A DNA stretch of 22,216 nt, from positions 1 to 22,216 of the forward strand of contig JAQUTM010000014.1 in NCBI GenBank assembly GCA_028694405.1, written 5' to 3'. The DNA comes from Oscillospiraceae bacterium (GTDB taxonomy: Bacteria > Bacillota > Clostridia > Oscillospirales > Ruminococcaceae). The translations under genes were made by a program, and so were the position numbers. Shown one piece after another: positions 1 to 7,518 of this stretch. Each line of letters opens with the position of its first letter. The stretch's first letter is position 1. The notes beneath the pieces are model-generated. The model saw only the letters and a program-made list of their open reading frames with translations, was not told where the DNA came from and did no database searches.

Positions 1-64
1 GTGACGGGTTATTTTTAAGCTTGGCACAAAACTGTTATTACTGTTTTTACCCGCCTTTCTTTTT

Positions 65-1207
65 ATGGTTTGGGTAAATTATAATGTGGACTGCTCCGGG
101 CTGTTTCAGGGCGCCCAATTTGAGCGTGAAATAAGCGAAAACCTGTTATCCGGCAACGGCGTTGCCAACTATGAAAAAATTGACGAACGAGAAATAAGCA
201 AGCTGATTGTACAAAAAATTGACGAGCCGTTTAATTCGGTGGTTCTTGGCAGCAGCCGCGGCTTGCAAGTTACACGCCGGCTTATGGGTACCAACAGTTT
301 TTTTAACATGGGTATGGTTGGCGCAGACTTTAGAGATATTTTGGGTACCTTTTATTTGTTTGACAAGGCGGATAAACTGCCTAAAAACTTAATTTTGTGC
401 TTAGACCCTTGGATTTTAAACGGCGACACCGAATACGTATGGGATTATCGAGCCGACGATGAGCTGTATCGAGAATTTTTGGTAGAAGCTTTGGGCATGA
501 ATTTAGAGTTTACCGCTGAAGACAATACGGCAGAAAAAATGGACGCATTGTTTGACCCCTCTTATTTTCAGGGCAATGTAAAATATTATTTTAGAGACAA
601 AAGCACCGATAAAAACCCGATTATTGTAAAAGAAAACTTTTATAAGCAGCTTACCGAGGTAAAAATGCCGGACGGCAGCTTGCTTTACACTGCAGATTTT
701 CGCTATCAAAGCCAAGAGGAAATTAACCACGGCGCACAAGAGATGATTATAAGCCCTCTGCTGCGCGTATATGATTATGTACAAGCCGACCCCGAGCTGA
801 AAAAGCAATTTGAAGGTTTTGTTGCATATGCCCAAAACAAGGGTGTAAACGTTATTTTTTTACTTACCCCCTATCACCCTATATGTTACAACGGAGCCAG
901 AGAGCAAATTGAGCATTACAGCGGTTTTTTTGCCGCGGAGGAATACTTTAAGGCTTATGCACAGCAGCATAATATTACCGTTTATGGCAGCTATAACCCC
1001 GAAATATGCGGCGTAACCGAGGCTGACTTTTATGATGGAATTCATGTAAAAGAGGAAGGTCTTGCCAAGTTTTTTGAGGGGGTAAAAGCTTTTGACCCCG
1101 CCGCTTACGAAGAAGTAGAGAGCACAACACGCGGAGAGGCAGACATTGCACCGGAGGAAGGACTTACGCTGTGGGAGCCGCAATATGAGGAACCGCCTTT
1201 ATTGTAG
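65..1207 (+). CDS. SGNH-hydrolase-like membrane-anchored protein, 5' end uncertain
   Basis: The protein has a GSS motif (residues 62-64 from ATG 65) inside VVLGSSRG and a C-terminal DGIH (D324, H327). These are positioned like the nucleophile Ser and the Asp/His of SGNH or AlgJ/DltD-like hydrolases that often accompany MBOAT acyltransferases in cell-surface polymer modification. Residues just after the start (VNYNVD, then GLF) resemble the segment that follows the N-terminal membrane anchor in that family. The reading frame upstream of ATG 65 is open back to a TGA at 2-4 and encodes a strongly hydrophobic stretch (KLLLLFLPAFLF), so the true protein almost certainly starts earlier and is membrane anchored. 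No ATG, GTG or TTG lies between 5 and 64 in frame; ATT at 11 or CTG at 32 are the only alternatives. The enzymatic function is inferred; the substrate is unknown. An upstream MBOAT gene would be expected just outside the window. Confidence 0.6.
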   Translation: MVWVNYNVDCSGLFQGAQFEREISENLLSGNGVANYEKIDEREISKLIVQKIDEPFNSVVLGSSRGLQVTRRLMGTNSFFNMGMVGADFRDILGTFYLFDKADKLPKNLILCLDPWILNGDTEYVWDYRADDELYREFLVEALGMNLEFTAEDNTAEKMDALFDPSYFQGNVKYYFRDKSTDKNPIIVKENFYKQLTEVKMPDGSLLYTADFRYQSQEEINHGAQEMIISPLLRVYDYVQADPELKKQFEGFVAYAQNKGVNVIFLLTPYHPICYNGAREQIEHYSGFFAAEEYFKAYAQQHNITVYGSYNPEICGVTEADFYDGIHVKEEGLAKFFEGVKAFDPAAYEEVESTTRGEADIAPEEGLTLWEPQYEEPPLL

Positions 1208-1274
1208 GCAGCTAAAACAAGCCTATAAGCCTTACCCTGCAAGGCTTACACTGTAAATAAACTTATATAATGCA

Positions 1275-1314
1275 AAAAATCCACAAGCACCGCAAAGGTT
1301 GCTTGTGGATTTTT
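1275..1314. terminator. Bidirectional intrinsic terminator
   Basis: A 15-bp perfect stem (1275-1289 with 1300-1314) with a 10-nt loop is flanked by A-run and T-run ends. It sits between the convergent SGNH-like gene and the DUF6020-like gene and can serve both. A second inverted repeat at about 1227-1249 (TAAGCCTT/AAGGCTTA) lies just upstream without a T tail. Confidence 0.85.
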
Positions 1315-1331
1315 ATATTACAAACAGCTTA

Positions 1332-3113
1332 TTAAGCCTGTTTTTCAGTTTGTGCACCCGACACGGCAAAAAGTCCAAATATACAGGGAAGTATTAAATA
1401 GCCTAAGAAAAAATAGCGCATATCTTGCGCCACAGGTGTAGCAACCATTAAAGTGGTCCACAGCACAATAAGCGGCAACAGTGCCAACACATATTTTCCT
1501 TTTCTTTTTACAAAAAGCAGTGCCACAGCAAATAGCGCAAGCCAAATGCAAACTGCCGGCCGTACAAAAAACGAAATGCCTGTGGCATCAACATAACTTT
1601 GTAAATATCGGTCTAACACGCTGCGCCCGCTTATGTGCAGCGTACGCTGCCACATGTCGCTTAAAGCTGCTGTATTCTCCCCTACCAAAAAGCCGTCCAA
1701 ACTGTCACTGGAGTAGTATACAGGCGTTTGTATGCCCCAAAAACCGCTGGTTTGCAAAAGATATGCCTTTACATACAAGTTGAGGTTGCGCGGCAGCATA
1801 CGCGCCCAAAGGCCCAGTACAGAGCCTTTGTTCTCATTGACATAGCCATCGTCAAAATCTGCACTAAACTTAATGGGGTCGCTGCTGGTCGTGCGATATG
1901 CCTGTGCCATTTTATCAATGGGCATAATTTTTTCTATATCTTCCAGTTGTGTCTGTGAAATTGTCCCCCCATGGCTTACAGTATAGCCCATTTGCTGTAG
2001 AGGAATACTTAAGCTTTCGGCAAAACTGCCTTGGCTTATGCCCAAAGCGCCGTAAATCGGCCCTTGAATAACCGGCACCGCTATTAAAAGCACCGCAAAC
2101 GCAGCTAAGGTTGCTTTTGGTGCCCTTTTCCAATACAAATAAACAGCCAAAGCTATTGTTACAGCCGCTATTACCAGATAGCCGTTGTTGCGAAAAAAGG
2201 CTGTCAACAAAGCAAAACCGCTGTATAGCACAAGCCCTCGCGGTCGCTTTAAAAAGGCACCTTTTGTATCTACGGCTTCATATACGCACAGCGAAAACCC
2301 CAGTAAAAATACGCTGAAGAGGTTATCCTTCCACATGACGGTGCTGTATACCCCAAGCACGGGACTTGTACAGTAAAATATCAAACCCAACCCGCAAACA
2401 GCCGCAGAAACACCTTTTTTGCGCATATAAAAAAGCGTATAGCTTAAAATAAGCGCCATAATAAATTGCTGTACAAGGGTAAAAAAAGCCGCTGCTATGT
2501 GAAAACTGCCTGTAATGCGATAAACCGGCAGCATACAAGCGCGTATAAAAAGCGCAAACGCTACAGGGTGGTGGTTATGCAGCGGCAATGCACCCATTGC
2601 CTGCCGCAAGCTGCTTACGGAATCTGCCGCATAGATGCAGGGGTAAAAAGCCAAAAGATAACCCAAAAAAACCACAAAAACAGGTACAAAGTAAAATGCC
2701 CACGTTTTGTAGGTTAGCGCAGGTGCAGCTTTGAGGGCAAAGCGTTTGGGCAGCGCAAAGGCGGCAAAGTTTAACAGCACACCGGTTGCGGTGCAAATAA
2801 ATATGCCCAAGCCTACCGCTTGTACGGCATTTTTTAACGTAAACGGTAAAAACTCCATAACGGTATAATCTATTTGGGTACCGGCGTACAAAGCCATGGT
2901 AAACACAATACCGTACAAATTACCCCAAAGCTTTATATTGGGGGGGCATTTTACATACTTGTTAAATGCCCAAAACGTAAAAAACGCAAAACACAATACT
3001 ACAACCGCATTTTGGCGTACGCCCAGCACGCTAACGGTGCCCCATACACTAAACAGCGCCAAAAAGATTTTTATTACTTTTGTTTTACTTGCATTTTTTT
3101 CGTCCAGCAACAA
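1332..3113 (-). CDS. Large polytopic membrane protein, DUF6020-like
   Basis: This is a protein of about 593 residues with many hydrophobic segments over most of its length and a soluble, mostly extracytoplasmic loop in the last third. The motif YPCIYAADSVSSL followed by LHNHHPVAF matches the DS...NHHP signature I associate with the DUF6020 family. Those are integral membrane proteins with a GT-C glycosyltransferase-like layout, so a role in transferring sugars to surface polymers is possible but unproven. A longer reading from GTG 3173 exists, but it has no ribosome binding site and would run through an inverted repeat (3139-3145 with 3169-3175). AAGGAG at 3125-3120 lies 6 nt before TTG 3113 and 9 nt before TTG 3110, so I place the start at TTG 3113. 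It follows cysS on the same strand after about 80 nt and probably shares its T-box-controlled transcript. The family call is moderate; the membrane nature is certain. Confidence 0.72.
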   Translation of the reverse strand: MLLDEKNASKTKVIKIFLALFSVWGTVSVLGVRQNAVVVLCFAFFTFWAFNKYVKCPPNIKLWGNLYGIVFTMALYAGTQIDYTVMEFLPFTLKNAVQAVGLGIFICTATGVLLNFAAFALPKRFALKAAPALTYKTWAFYFVPVFVVFLGYLLAFYPCIYAADSVSSLRQAMGALPLHNHHPVAFALFIRACMLPVYRITGSFHIAAAFFTLVQQFIMALILSYTLFYMRKKGVSAAVCGLGLIFYCTSPVLGVYSTVMWKDNLFSVFLLGFSLCVYEAVDTKGAFLKRPRGLVLYSGFALLTAFFRNNGYLVIAAVTIALAVYLYWKRAPKATLAAFAVLLIAVPVIQGPIYGALGISQGSFAESLSIPLQQMGYTVSHGGTISQTQLEDIEKIMPIDKMAQAYRTTSSDPIKFSADFDDGYVNENKGSVLGLWARMLPRNLNLYVKAYLLQTSGFWGIQTPVYYSSDSLDGFLVGENTAALSDMWQRTLHISGRSVLDRYLQSYVDATGISFFVRPAVCIWLALFAVALLFVKRKGKYVLALLPLIVLWTTLMVATPVAQDMRYFFLGYLILPCIFGLFAVSGAQTEKQA

Positions 3114-3138
3114 GTCCAACTCCTTACCTAACAAAGCA

Positions 3139-3175
3139 GCGTGCAAGCACCTAGCCTTAAGCAGAGCCTGCACGC
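3139..3175 (-). other. Inverted repeat between cysS and the membrane protein gene
   Basis: GCGTGCA (3139-3145) and TGCACGC (3169-3175) form a 7-bp stem in the intergenic RNA just before the ribosome binding site of the DUF6020-like gene. There is only a weak U-rich tail on the minus strand (TGCTTTG), so it may be a weak attenuator, an RNA-processing hairpin or nothing. It supports treating 3114-3192 as non-coding. Confidence 0.35.
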
Positions 3176-3192
3176 GCCGTATATTTTTTTAT

Positions 3193-4590
3193 TTACTTTT
3201 TAATAATTTTGGGGCCCTGTGCCGTATCCTCTACGCTGTAGCCCATCTGTGCTAACGTGTCGCGGATTTCATCTGCGCGTGCCCAGTTTTTTTCTTTTTT
3301 TGCTGTGGTACGCTCTTCTACCAAACCCAGTACCTCGGCGGGAACTTCATCTTTTTTGCGGTTATATACAAGGCCCAGCACACCTGTAACAATTTCATCA
3401 AAGGTAGCTGCGGCTTTTTCCAGTGCCGTTTTGCTGCTGGCAGCCGCTAAGCTGTTTACCTCACGCACAAAGTCAAATGTGGCACCAAAGGCAGCAGGTG
3501 TATTTAAATCGTCGTCCATAGCGGCGTTAAAGCGAGCTTTATAGTCTTGGCATTTTTGGATTAAGGTATCATCTGTACCGGTAGCACTGTTTAGGGCAAA
3601 ATCAATGTTGTCGCGGCAGGTATACAGACGCTCTAAGCTGGCCTTGCAGCTTTCAATTACCTCTACCGTGTAGTTTATTTGGCTGCGGTAATGGCCGCAA
3701 ATTTGAAAATAACGAATTGCTTCATAGCCATACACCTGTGCCACATCACGCACAGTAAAAAAGTTGTTTGCACTTTTGCTCATTTTATGGTTGTTAATGT
3801 TCAAAAACTCGTTATGCATCCAATATTTGCTGAAAGTACAGCCGTTGGCACACTCACTTTGAGCAATTTCGTTTTCGTGGTGGGGAAAAATTAAATCTTG
3901 GCCGCCACAATGTAAATCAATGGTTTTGCCAAGGTGTTTACGCGCCATAGCGCTGCACTCAATGTGCCAGCCGGGACGGCCGGGACCGTAAGGGCTTTCC
4001 CATGCAGGCTCGCCTGCCTTGGCTGCTTTCCAAACCGCAAAATCGGCAGGGTCTTCTTTTAAATCATCGGTACGCTGGCTGCGCAAGGTTCGGTTTCCGC
4101 TTTCCAAATCCTCCAAAACCAAGTGGCTCAGCTTGCCGTATTCGTTAAACTTTTTAGCTCTAAAGTAAACGTCTCCGTTACTTGCCACATAACCGTAGCC
4201 TTTTTCTATAATGTCTGCCACAATGCTTAAAATTTCATCAATATGCTCGGTTGCACGCGGCGCTACCGTAGAGGGCTTTACGTTCATGCCCTTGCAATCC
4301 TCAAAATAAGCTTCCTCATATTTTCGTGCCAGCTGCTGCATGGTTACGCCCTCTTCATTGGCACGGGCAATCAGCTTATCGTCTACGTCGGTAATATTAG
4401 AAACATACAGCACTTTATTACCCTGATACTCTAAATAGCGGCGTAAGGTGTCAAAAATGCAAACAGGGCGTGCGTTGCCCACATGTATATAATTGTAAAC
4501 CGTAGGGCCGCACACATAAATGCGGTACTCGCCCGGTGTTTGAGGAATAAACTCTTCTTTGGTGCGTGTAAGTGTGTTAAAAATTTGCAT
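3193..4590 (-). CDS. cysS: Cysteine--tRNA ligase
   Basis: Class I aminoacyl-tRNA synthetase of 465 residues that charges tRNA-Cys in the cytoplasm. The start at ATG 4590 (MQIFNTLTRT) is chosen because AAAGGAG precedes it at normal spacing; the frame stays open upstream into the T-box terminator, which is non-coding. The HIGH-type motif appears as HVGN (36-39) in the typical CysRS context CGPTVYNY. KMSKS is intact at 269-273. The four zinc ligands of CysRS can be assigned as C27, C212, H237 and E241, in the contexts YVCGPT, IECSA and FPHHENE. The C-terminal DALR-like helical domain and the small tail (GYSVEDTAQGPKI) are present, so the gene is complete. It is controlled by a T-box leader and followed by a membrane protein gene on the same strand. 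Confidence 0.97.
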   Translation of the reverse strand: MQIFNTLTRTKEEFIPQTPGEYRIYVCGPTVYNYIHVGNARPVCIFDTLRRYLEYQGNKVLYVSNITDVDDKLIARANEEGVTMQQLARKYEEAYFEDCKGMNVKPSTVAPRATEHIDEILSIVADIIEKGYGYVASNGDVYFRAKKFNEYGKLSHLVLEDLESGNRTLRSQRTDDLKEDPADFAVWKAAKAGEPAWESPYGPGRPGWHIECSAMARKHLGKTIDLHCGGQDLIFPHHENEIAQSECANGCTFSKYWMHNEFLNINNHKMSKSANNFFTVRDVAQVYGYEAIRYFQICGHYRSQINYTVEVIESCKASLERLYTCRDNIDFALNSATGTDDTLIQKCQDYKARFNAAMDDDLNTPAAFGATFDFVREVNSLAAASSKTALEKAAATFDEIVTGVLGLVYNRKKDEVPAEVLGLVEERTTAKKEKNWARADEIRDTLAQMGYSVEDTAQGPKIIKK

Positions 4591-4619
4591 AGTCGTTCTC
4601 CTTTTAATAGAGGTGAGCC

Positions 4620-4893
4620 TTATAAAAAACACCCCCGCCCGCCCTTTGTGTGCCAAAGGACAGACAGAGGCGATGATTTCGCGGTTCCACTCTGAATTTA
4701 TACTTAAAAGCTGCCCTGTAACGTGGGCGCACGGGCAAAGCTACTAGCCAAAGAGAATTTGGCATTTGCGCTGCCTGCTTTTGGGCGCACTTTGCAAAAA
4801 ACGTTGCGAAAAGCACTTTCAGCCTATGGTGCTTTCTCTCTGACGCTTTGATTTTAAGCTACTTTTCCCAATACAAACGCATTTTTTCTATTT
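4620..4893 (-). promoter_or_regulatory. T-box leader (Cys-specific) of cysS
   Basis: On the minus strand, 4693-4680 reads AGAGTGGAACCGCG, the conserved T-box sequence that binds the uncharged tRNA 3' end. Stem I landmarks are also present: AGAGAG at 4841-4836 and GGCTGAAAG at 4824-4816. A UGC triplet followed by A occurs at 4796-4794, the expected specifier for cysteine; a second UGC at 4789-4787 is the alternative. The likely base of stem I pairs the region near 4880 (TGCGTTTG) with CAAATGC near 4764-4770. The antiterminator pairs CAGAG (4694-4690) with CTCTG (4669-4665), which also forms part of the terminator stem, giving mutually exclusive folds. Uncharged tRNA-Cys should therefore allow read-through into cysS. 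Confidence 0.92.
4624..4670 (-). terminator. T-box terminator hairpin
   Basis: On the minus strand a 17-bp stem rich in G-U wobbles (5' arm 4670-4654, 3' arm 4648-4632) with loop GCACA is followed by TGTTTTTT. The 5' arm includes the 3' half of the antiterminator. It is the off-state hairpin of the cysS leader. Confidence 0.88.
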
Positions 4894-4899
4894 ATATTT

Positions 4900-4929
4900 A
4901 TTATACCCAACCTTGTTTTAAAATGTCAA
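4900..4929 (-). promoter_or_regulatory. Sigma-A promoter of the cysS unit
   Basis: TTGACA (4929-4924), 18-nt spacer, TATAAT (4905-4900) on the minus strand: both boxes match consensus exactly. Transcription would start near 4893, just upstream of stem I of the T-box. Confidence 0.9.
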
Positions 4930-4999
4930 TATATGTACGGACAGCAAACAAATATTTTGCTTTTTTGTGCATTTTAAGATAAATAATTTGCTTTTGTAC

Positions 5000-5028
5000 T
5001 TGACAAACCCTATATAAACTGTTAAACT
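5000..5028 (+). promoter_or_regulatory. Promoter of the tRNA-Leu gene
   Basis: TTGACA (5000-5005), 17-nt spacer, TAAACT (5023-5028) lies 15 nt before the tRNA 5' end. Confidence 0.75.
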
Positions 5029-5043
5029 AATAAAGCTGCAAAT

Positions 5044-5128
5044 GCGGATGTGGCGGAATTGGCAGACGCGCTAGATTTAGGCTCTAGTGGGTAACCCCGT
5101 GAGTGTTCAAGTCACTTCATCCGCACCA
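5044..5128 (+). tRNA. tRNA-Leu (anticodon UAG)
   Basis: An 85-nt tRNA with CCA encoded. The acceptor arms GCGGATG and CATCCGC pair fully, with discriminator A at 5125. The anticodon stem CTAGA/TCTAG encloses the loop TTTAGGC, giving anticodon TAG at 5078-5080 (reads CUA and related Leu codons). The long variable arm (TGGGTAACCCCGT region) is the class II type expected for leucine. TTCAAGT marks the T loop. It has its own promoter and terminator. No integrase or duplicated tRNA 3' end was seen nearby. Confidence 0.97.
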
Positions 5129-5130
5129 AA

Positions 5131-5160
5131 GACCTATCTTTTTAGATAGGTCTTTTTTTT
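5131..5160 (+). terminator. Intrinsic terminator after tRNA-Leu
   Basis: GACCTATCT (5131-5139) pairs with AGATAGGTC (5144-5152) around a TTTT loop, followed by eight T. It begins 3 nt after the CCA end. Confidence 0.95.
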
Positions 5161-5182
5161 GCTTTAAATTATAATATAGTGC

Positions 5183-5188
5183 TATAAT
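5183..5188 (+). promoter_or_regulatory. Probable -10 box for the DJ-1/PfpI gene
   Basis: TATAAT lies about 44 nt before the ATG. The -35 region is weak (TTGCTT at 5159-5164, 18-nt spacer, overlapping the previous terminator's T run). Confidence 0.5.
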
Positions 5189-5231
5189 TAAGATTATCGT
5201 AAAATTGCTTATATTTTGTGAGGTAGCAACA

Positions 5232-5813
5232 ATGATTGAAAAAAACAAAGTGCTATTGCTTTTAACTGACAAATGGTGTGATTGGGAAGCAAGCTATGCA
5301 ACTGCTGTAGTAAATTCTTTTTCAACATATACAGTAAAAACCATCGGGATTGATAAAGCCCCCAAAATTTCAATGGGAAATTTGGTGGCAGGCATTGATT
5401 ATTGTATAGCTGATTATACTGATTTGTCTGATGTAGCAATGATTATTTTACCAGGAGGGCTTTCTTGGGAAGAGAGGGATTACCCTGAAATTGCAGAATT
5501 TATTAAAACCGTTGTACAGGCGGATATTCCTATTGCGGCTATTTGCGGCGCCACCACATTTTTGTGCAGATATGGTTTTTTAAATAATGTCAAACACACA
5601 GGGGATAGCTTAGAGCTGTTTGAGAGCCAACAAGGCTACTGCGGACAGAAGTTGTACATTGCTGCCCAAGTTGTTGTGGATAATGGCTTTATCACGGCAA
5701 ACGAAACTGCCGCTGTAGAGTTTGCTTATGAGATTTTTAAAATTTTGAAAGTAGACAGCGATGACGAGATGGCACAGTGGTATGATAATTTTAAAAATGG
5801 TGCAATACGGTAG
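5232..5813 (+). CDS. DJ-1/PfpI family protein (class I glutamine amidotransferase-like)
   Basis: 193 residues from ATG 5232, chosen because GAGG precedes it at a workable distance; an in-frame ATG at 5205 has no such site. The fold markers of the DJ-1/PfpI superfamily are present: an early acidic residue (E19 in CDWEASY), ILPGG (72-76), the nucleophile elbow AICGAT with C105, and H122 in KHTGD. This pattern is closest to the YdeA/YraA-like 'type 1 glutamine amidotransferase' branch found as single genes in Firmicutes. Known members include chaperones, glyoxalases, deglycases and peptidases, so the substrate cannot be stated. The gene is monocistronic: a tRNA terminator lies upstream and its own terminator downstream. 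Confidence 0.85.
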   Translation: MIEKNKVLLLLTDKWCDWEASYATAVVNSFSTYTVKTIGIDKAPKISMGNLVAGIDYCIADYTDLSDVAMIILPGGLSWEERDYPEIAEFIKTVVQADIPIAAICGATTFLCRYGFLNNVKHTGDSLELFESQQGYCGQKLYIAAQVVVDNGFITANETAAVEFAYEIFKILKVDSDDEMAQWYDNFKNGAIR

Positions 5814-5891
5814 ATTATGCGCATAACCTTGCGTTTTGGTTTGGTGCTTTATATAAAAACGCATTTTAACTATCATTTTCAAACTACTTAT

Positions 5892-5931
5892 AAGACCTAA
5901 CTTTCAACAGCGGAAGTTAGGTCTTTCTTTT
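5892..5931 (+). terminator. Intrinsic terminator of the DJ-1/PfpI gene
   Basis: AAGACCTAACTT (5892-5903) pairs perfectly with AAGTTAGGTCTT (5914-5925) around a 10-nt loop, followed by TCTTTT. The stem resembles the tRNA-Leu terminator in its AAGACCTA arm. Confidence 0.92.
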
Positions 5932-6244
5932 GCCTATTTAAAGACACCATGTGGGTACAGACTTTTTATATAAAGCCACTTAAAATCCGCTTATTTGGTT
6001 AAAGTCCTAACAATAAACTATTGCTTTGCATGAGATAAGCAAGCCCGCCTTCATTTTGTTTATAATCATAGAGGTGACTTAGCTAACGGCTTTTGTGATG
6101 GTTAAAATGGGTTCTAAAATAATTTTCCCGTTGATTGTTTCTGCGCCGGTGGTTTCTACACCGGTGAAGGTGTGCAAAGCTGTAAAGCTGCTCCCATTGC
6201 CAAAAAATATGTAGCACCCGTTACAAATAAAAATTTGCAAATGC
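5932..6244. other. Intergenic stretch without a confident gene
   Basis: This lies between the DJ-1 terminator and the terminator of the minus-strand DUF2156 gene. It has no clear promoter or ribosome binding site. Its right part (from 6079) is open on both strands and is described separately as a possible gene remnant. The rest is AT-rich and I see nothing definite in it. Confidence 0.5.
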
Positions 6245-6250
6245 AAAAAG
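6079..6250 (-). pseudogene. Possible gene remnant (C-terminal fragment), uncertain
   Basis: On the minus strand a frame open for about 55 codons ends at TAA 6081-6079. It contains a protein-like stretch (FFGNGSSFTALHTF, then GVETTGAETING, then KIILEPILTITKAVS). There is no ribosome binding site, and its upstream end runs into the terminator hairpin of the next gene, so it does not look like an intact gene. The opposite strand is also open here (ATG 6109, about 38 codons, VSAPVVSTPVK), and I cannot tell which, if either, was once coding. I do not recognise the family. Confidence 0.25.
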
Positions 6251-6287
6251 AGCTTTTACAGCGTTTAAACCTGTAAAAGCTCTTTTT
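6245..6287 (-). terminator. Intrinsic terminator of the DUF2156 gene
   Basis: A 17-bp perfect stem (6245-6261 with 6271-6287) with a 9-nt loop has A and T runs at both ends, so it could act on both strands. It lies 10 nt after the stop of the minus-strand DUF2156 gene. Confidence 0.92.
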
Positions 6288-6296
6288 ATAAAAAAT

Positions 6297-7220
6297 TTAT
6301 TTGATTACCGCAAAGCCTTTTTCCAGTAAAATTGCAGGATGATAGCTTAACTTTGCCTTGCGTAGTCCCTCTTCGCCCATATCTTCCTCGCGGTTAATAT
6401 AGCGGTACTGCGGCGGCAAATGTTGGGCAAGCTGTTGGTTTATAATGGCGTAAGAGCCCTGTATATCGGCAAACGCCTTTTCTACATGACTTACATAGGT
6501 ATCGTTACAAACGCCCTCGCCTATGGTAAAGGCTATTACTTTTCCGCCTGCGCGGATAAGACCGCCCTGCAAGCCCAAGGTTTCTAAATTGGCAAGCTCT
6601 TGCTCAACTACCCACATCTCGTTAATCTTGTCTTCCTCGCCGCCCTCAGCCGCGTCATTTTGTACGGCCCATTCTTGCGCCATTGCCAAACATTCAGGCG
6701 CATTTTGCGGGGTGAGGGGTTCAAAGCTCCAGTCGGGGTTATTTTGCTTAAAACGGTTAATGTGGTTGCGCTTAGGTTGATATTTTTTGCCTGTCAGTTG
6801 CTCTAAATCGTCGCGGTTATAAATATAATCGGCTAAATCACGGTTGGGCTCAAACACAAATTTATCGGGGTACAACGCATCCAGTTTTTCGAACATTTCA
6901 CGGTTAACCAAATACATGCAAAAATCATGGCCGCACTTTTCACATTCTTGCATCAAACGGTCAATTACAGGCTTAGGGTCTCCGCTGCCTATGGGAAAGA
7001 TAAACGCTTTCCTTCCGTACTCTTCACCTTGACAAAATACCAGCATATCCTCAATTACCGCAAATTTTGTTTTATAAAAACGGCTCCACAGCAACACATT
7101 GGCAAAAGTAAATTGACAATCGCGGTACTGTACTTGATGAAAATAGTGTTCTATCAAAGCTTTGTCGCTTATTTCGGGATACTTGAAATTTAAAATAACT
7201 AAGACTCCATTCTTCTTCAT
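6297..7220 (-). CDS. DUF2156 (LPG-synthase C-terminal-like, GNAT-fold) protein
   Basis: About 307 residues. The C-terminal signature YINREEDMGEEGLRKAKLSYHP is characteristic of the DUF2156 family, whose fold is shared with the catalytic domain of lysyl-phosphatidylglycerol synthase (two GNAT-like halves). The mid-protein stretch KKYQPKRNHINRF is also typical and likely basic for tRNA or CoA binding. Stand-alone DUF2156 proteins are common in Clostridia and their substrates are mostly unknown. There is no membrane domain here, so it is a cytoplasmic form. The start is uncertain: ATG 7220 and GTG 7226 both lack a ribosome binding site. GGAG at 7208-7205 sits 8 nt before ATT 7196, which would begin LNFKYPEIS, close to the usual family N-terminus. 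It has its own promoter about 100 nt upstream and a strong terminator. Confidence 0.82.
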   Translation of the reverse strand: MKKNGVLVILNFKYPEISDKALIEHYFHQVQYRDCQFTFANVLLWSRFYKTKFAVIEDMLVFCQGEEYGRKAFIFPIGSGDPKPVIDRLMQECEKCGHDFCMYLVNREMFEKLDALYPDKFVFEPNRDLADYIYNRDDLEQLTGKKYQPKRNHINRFKQNNPDWSFEPLTPQNAPECLAMAQEWAVQNDAAEGGEEDKINEMWVVEQELANLETLGLQGGLIRAGGKVIAFTIGEGVCNDTYVSHVEKAFADIQGSYAIINQQLAQHLPPQYRYINREEDMGEEGLRKAKLSYHPAILLEKGFAVIK

Positions 7221-7331
7221 CTGCACGCAACGTATTTGCAGTGCAGTGCGGCTATGCTACGCCGCAGGGTTTACATAACTTATAAAAAGCTGCAAAATTT
7301 TTATATTTAACCGCTTAATATCTACTAATTT

Positions 7332-7360
7332 AGTATAATATAATTTTGCTGAAATGTCAA
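7332..7360 (-). promoter_or_regulatory. Promoter of the DUF2156 gene
   Basis: TTGACA (7360-7355), 17-nt spacer, TATACT (7337-7332) on the minus strand. The predicted start near 7325 leaves a 5' untranslated region of about 100 nt in which I see no recognisable riboswitch. Confidence 0.85.
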
Positions 7361-7442
7361 ATTTTTCTTGCATTTTTGTATACATTTACAACCAGTATAT
7401 GTGATTTTTTTCTATGCTGTTAATATTCCCTTACCGCACAAA

Positions 7443-7484
7443 AAAACACAGCAAATAGGAAGTATCCTATATTTGCTGTGTTTT
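7443..7484 (-). terminator. Intrinsic terminator of the murD-GNAT-PLP operon
   Basis: AAAACACAGCAAATA (plus strand 7443-7457) pairs with TATTTGCTGTGTTTT (7470-7484). On the minus strand the hairpin is followed by a T run. It lies 35 nt after the stop of the PLP enzyme gene. Confidence 0.9.
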
Positions 7485-7518
7485 ACTCTTTTTGCTAACT
7501 TTTAAAACCATTGGCAGG

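Noticed and set aside
3114..3173. Longer N-terminus for the DUF6020-like protein from GTG 3173
   Set aside because: There is no ribosome binding site before 3173, an inverted repeat lies inside the extension, and a good AAGGAG precedes TTG 3113.
4483..4816. Short open frames across the cysS leader
   Set aside because: They overlap the T-box structures and the cysS 5' end and lack ribosome binding sites.
5044..5128. tRNA-Leu as an integration site for a mobile element
   Set aside because: No integrase, direct repeat of the tRNA 3' end, or foreign cargo was seen; a terminator and an ordinary DJ-1/PfpI gene follow.
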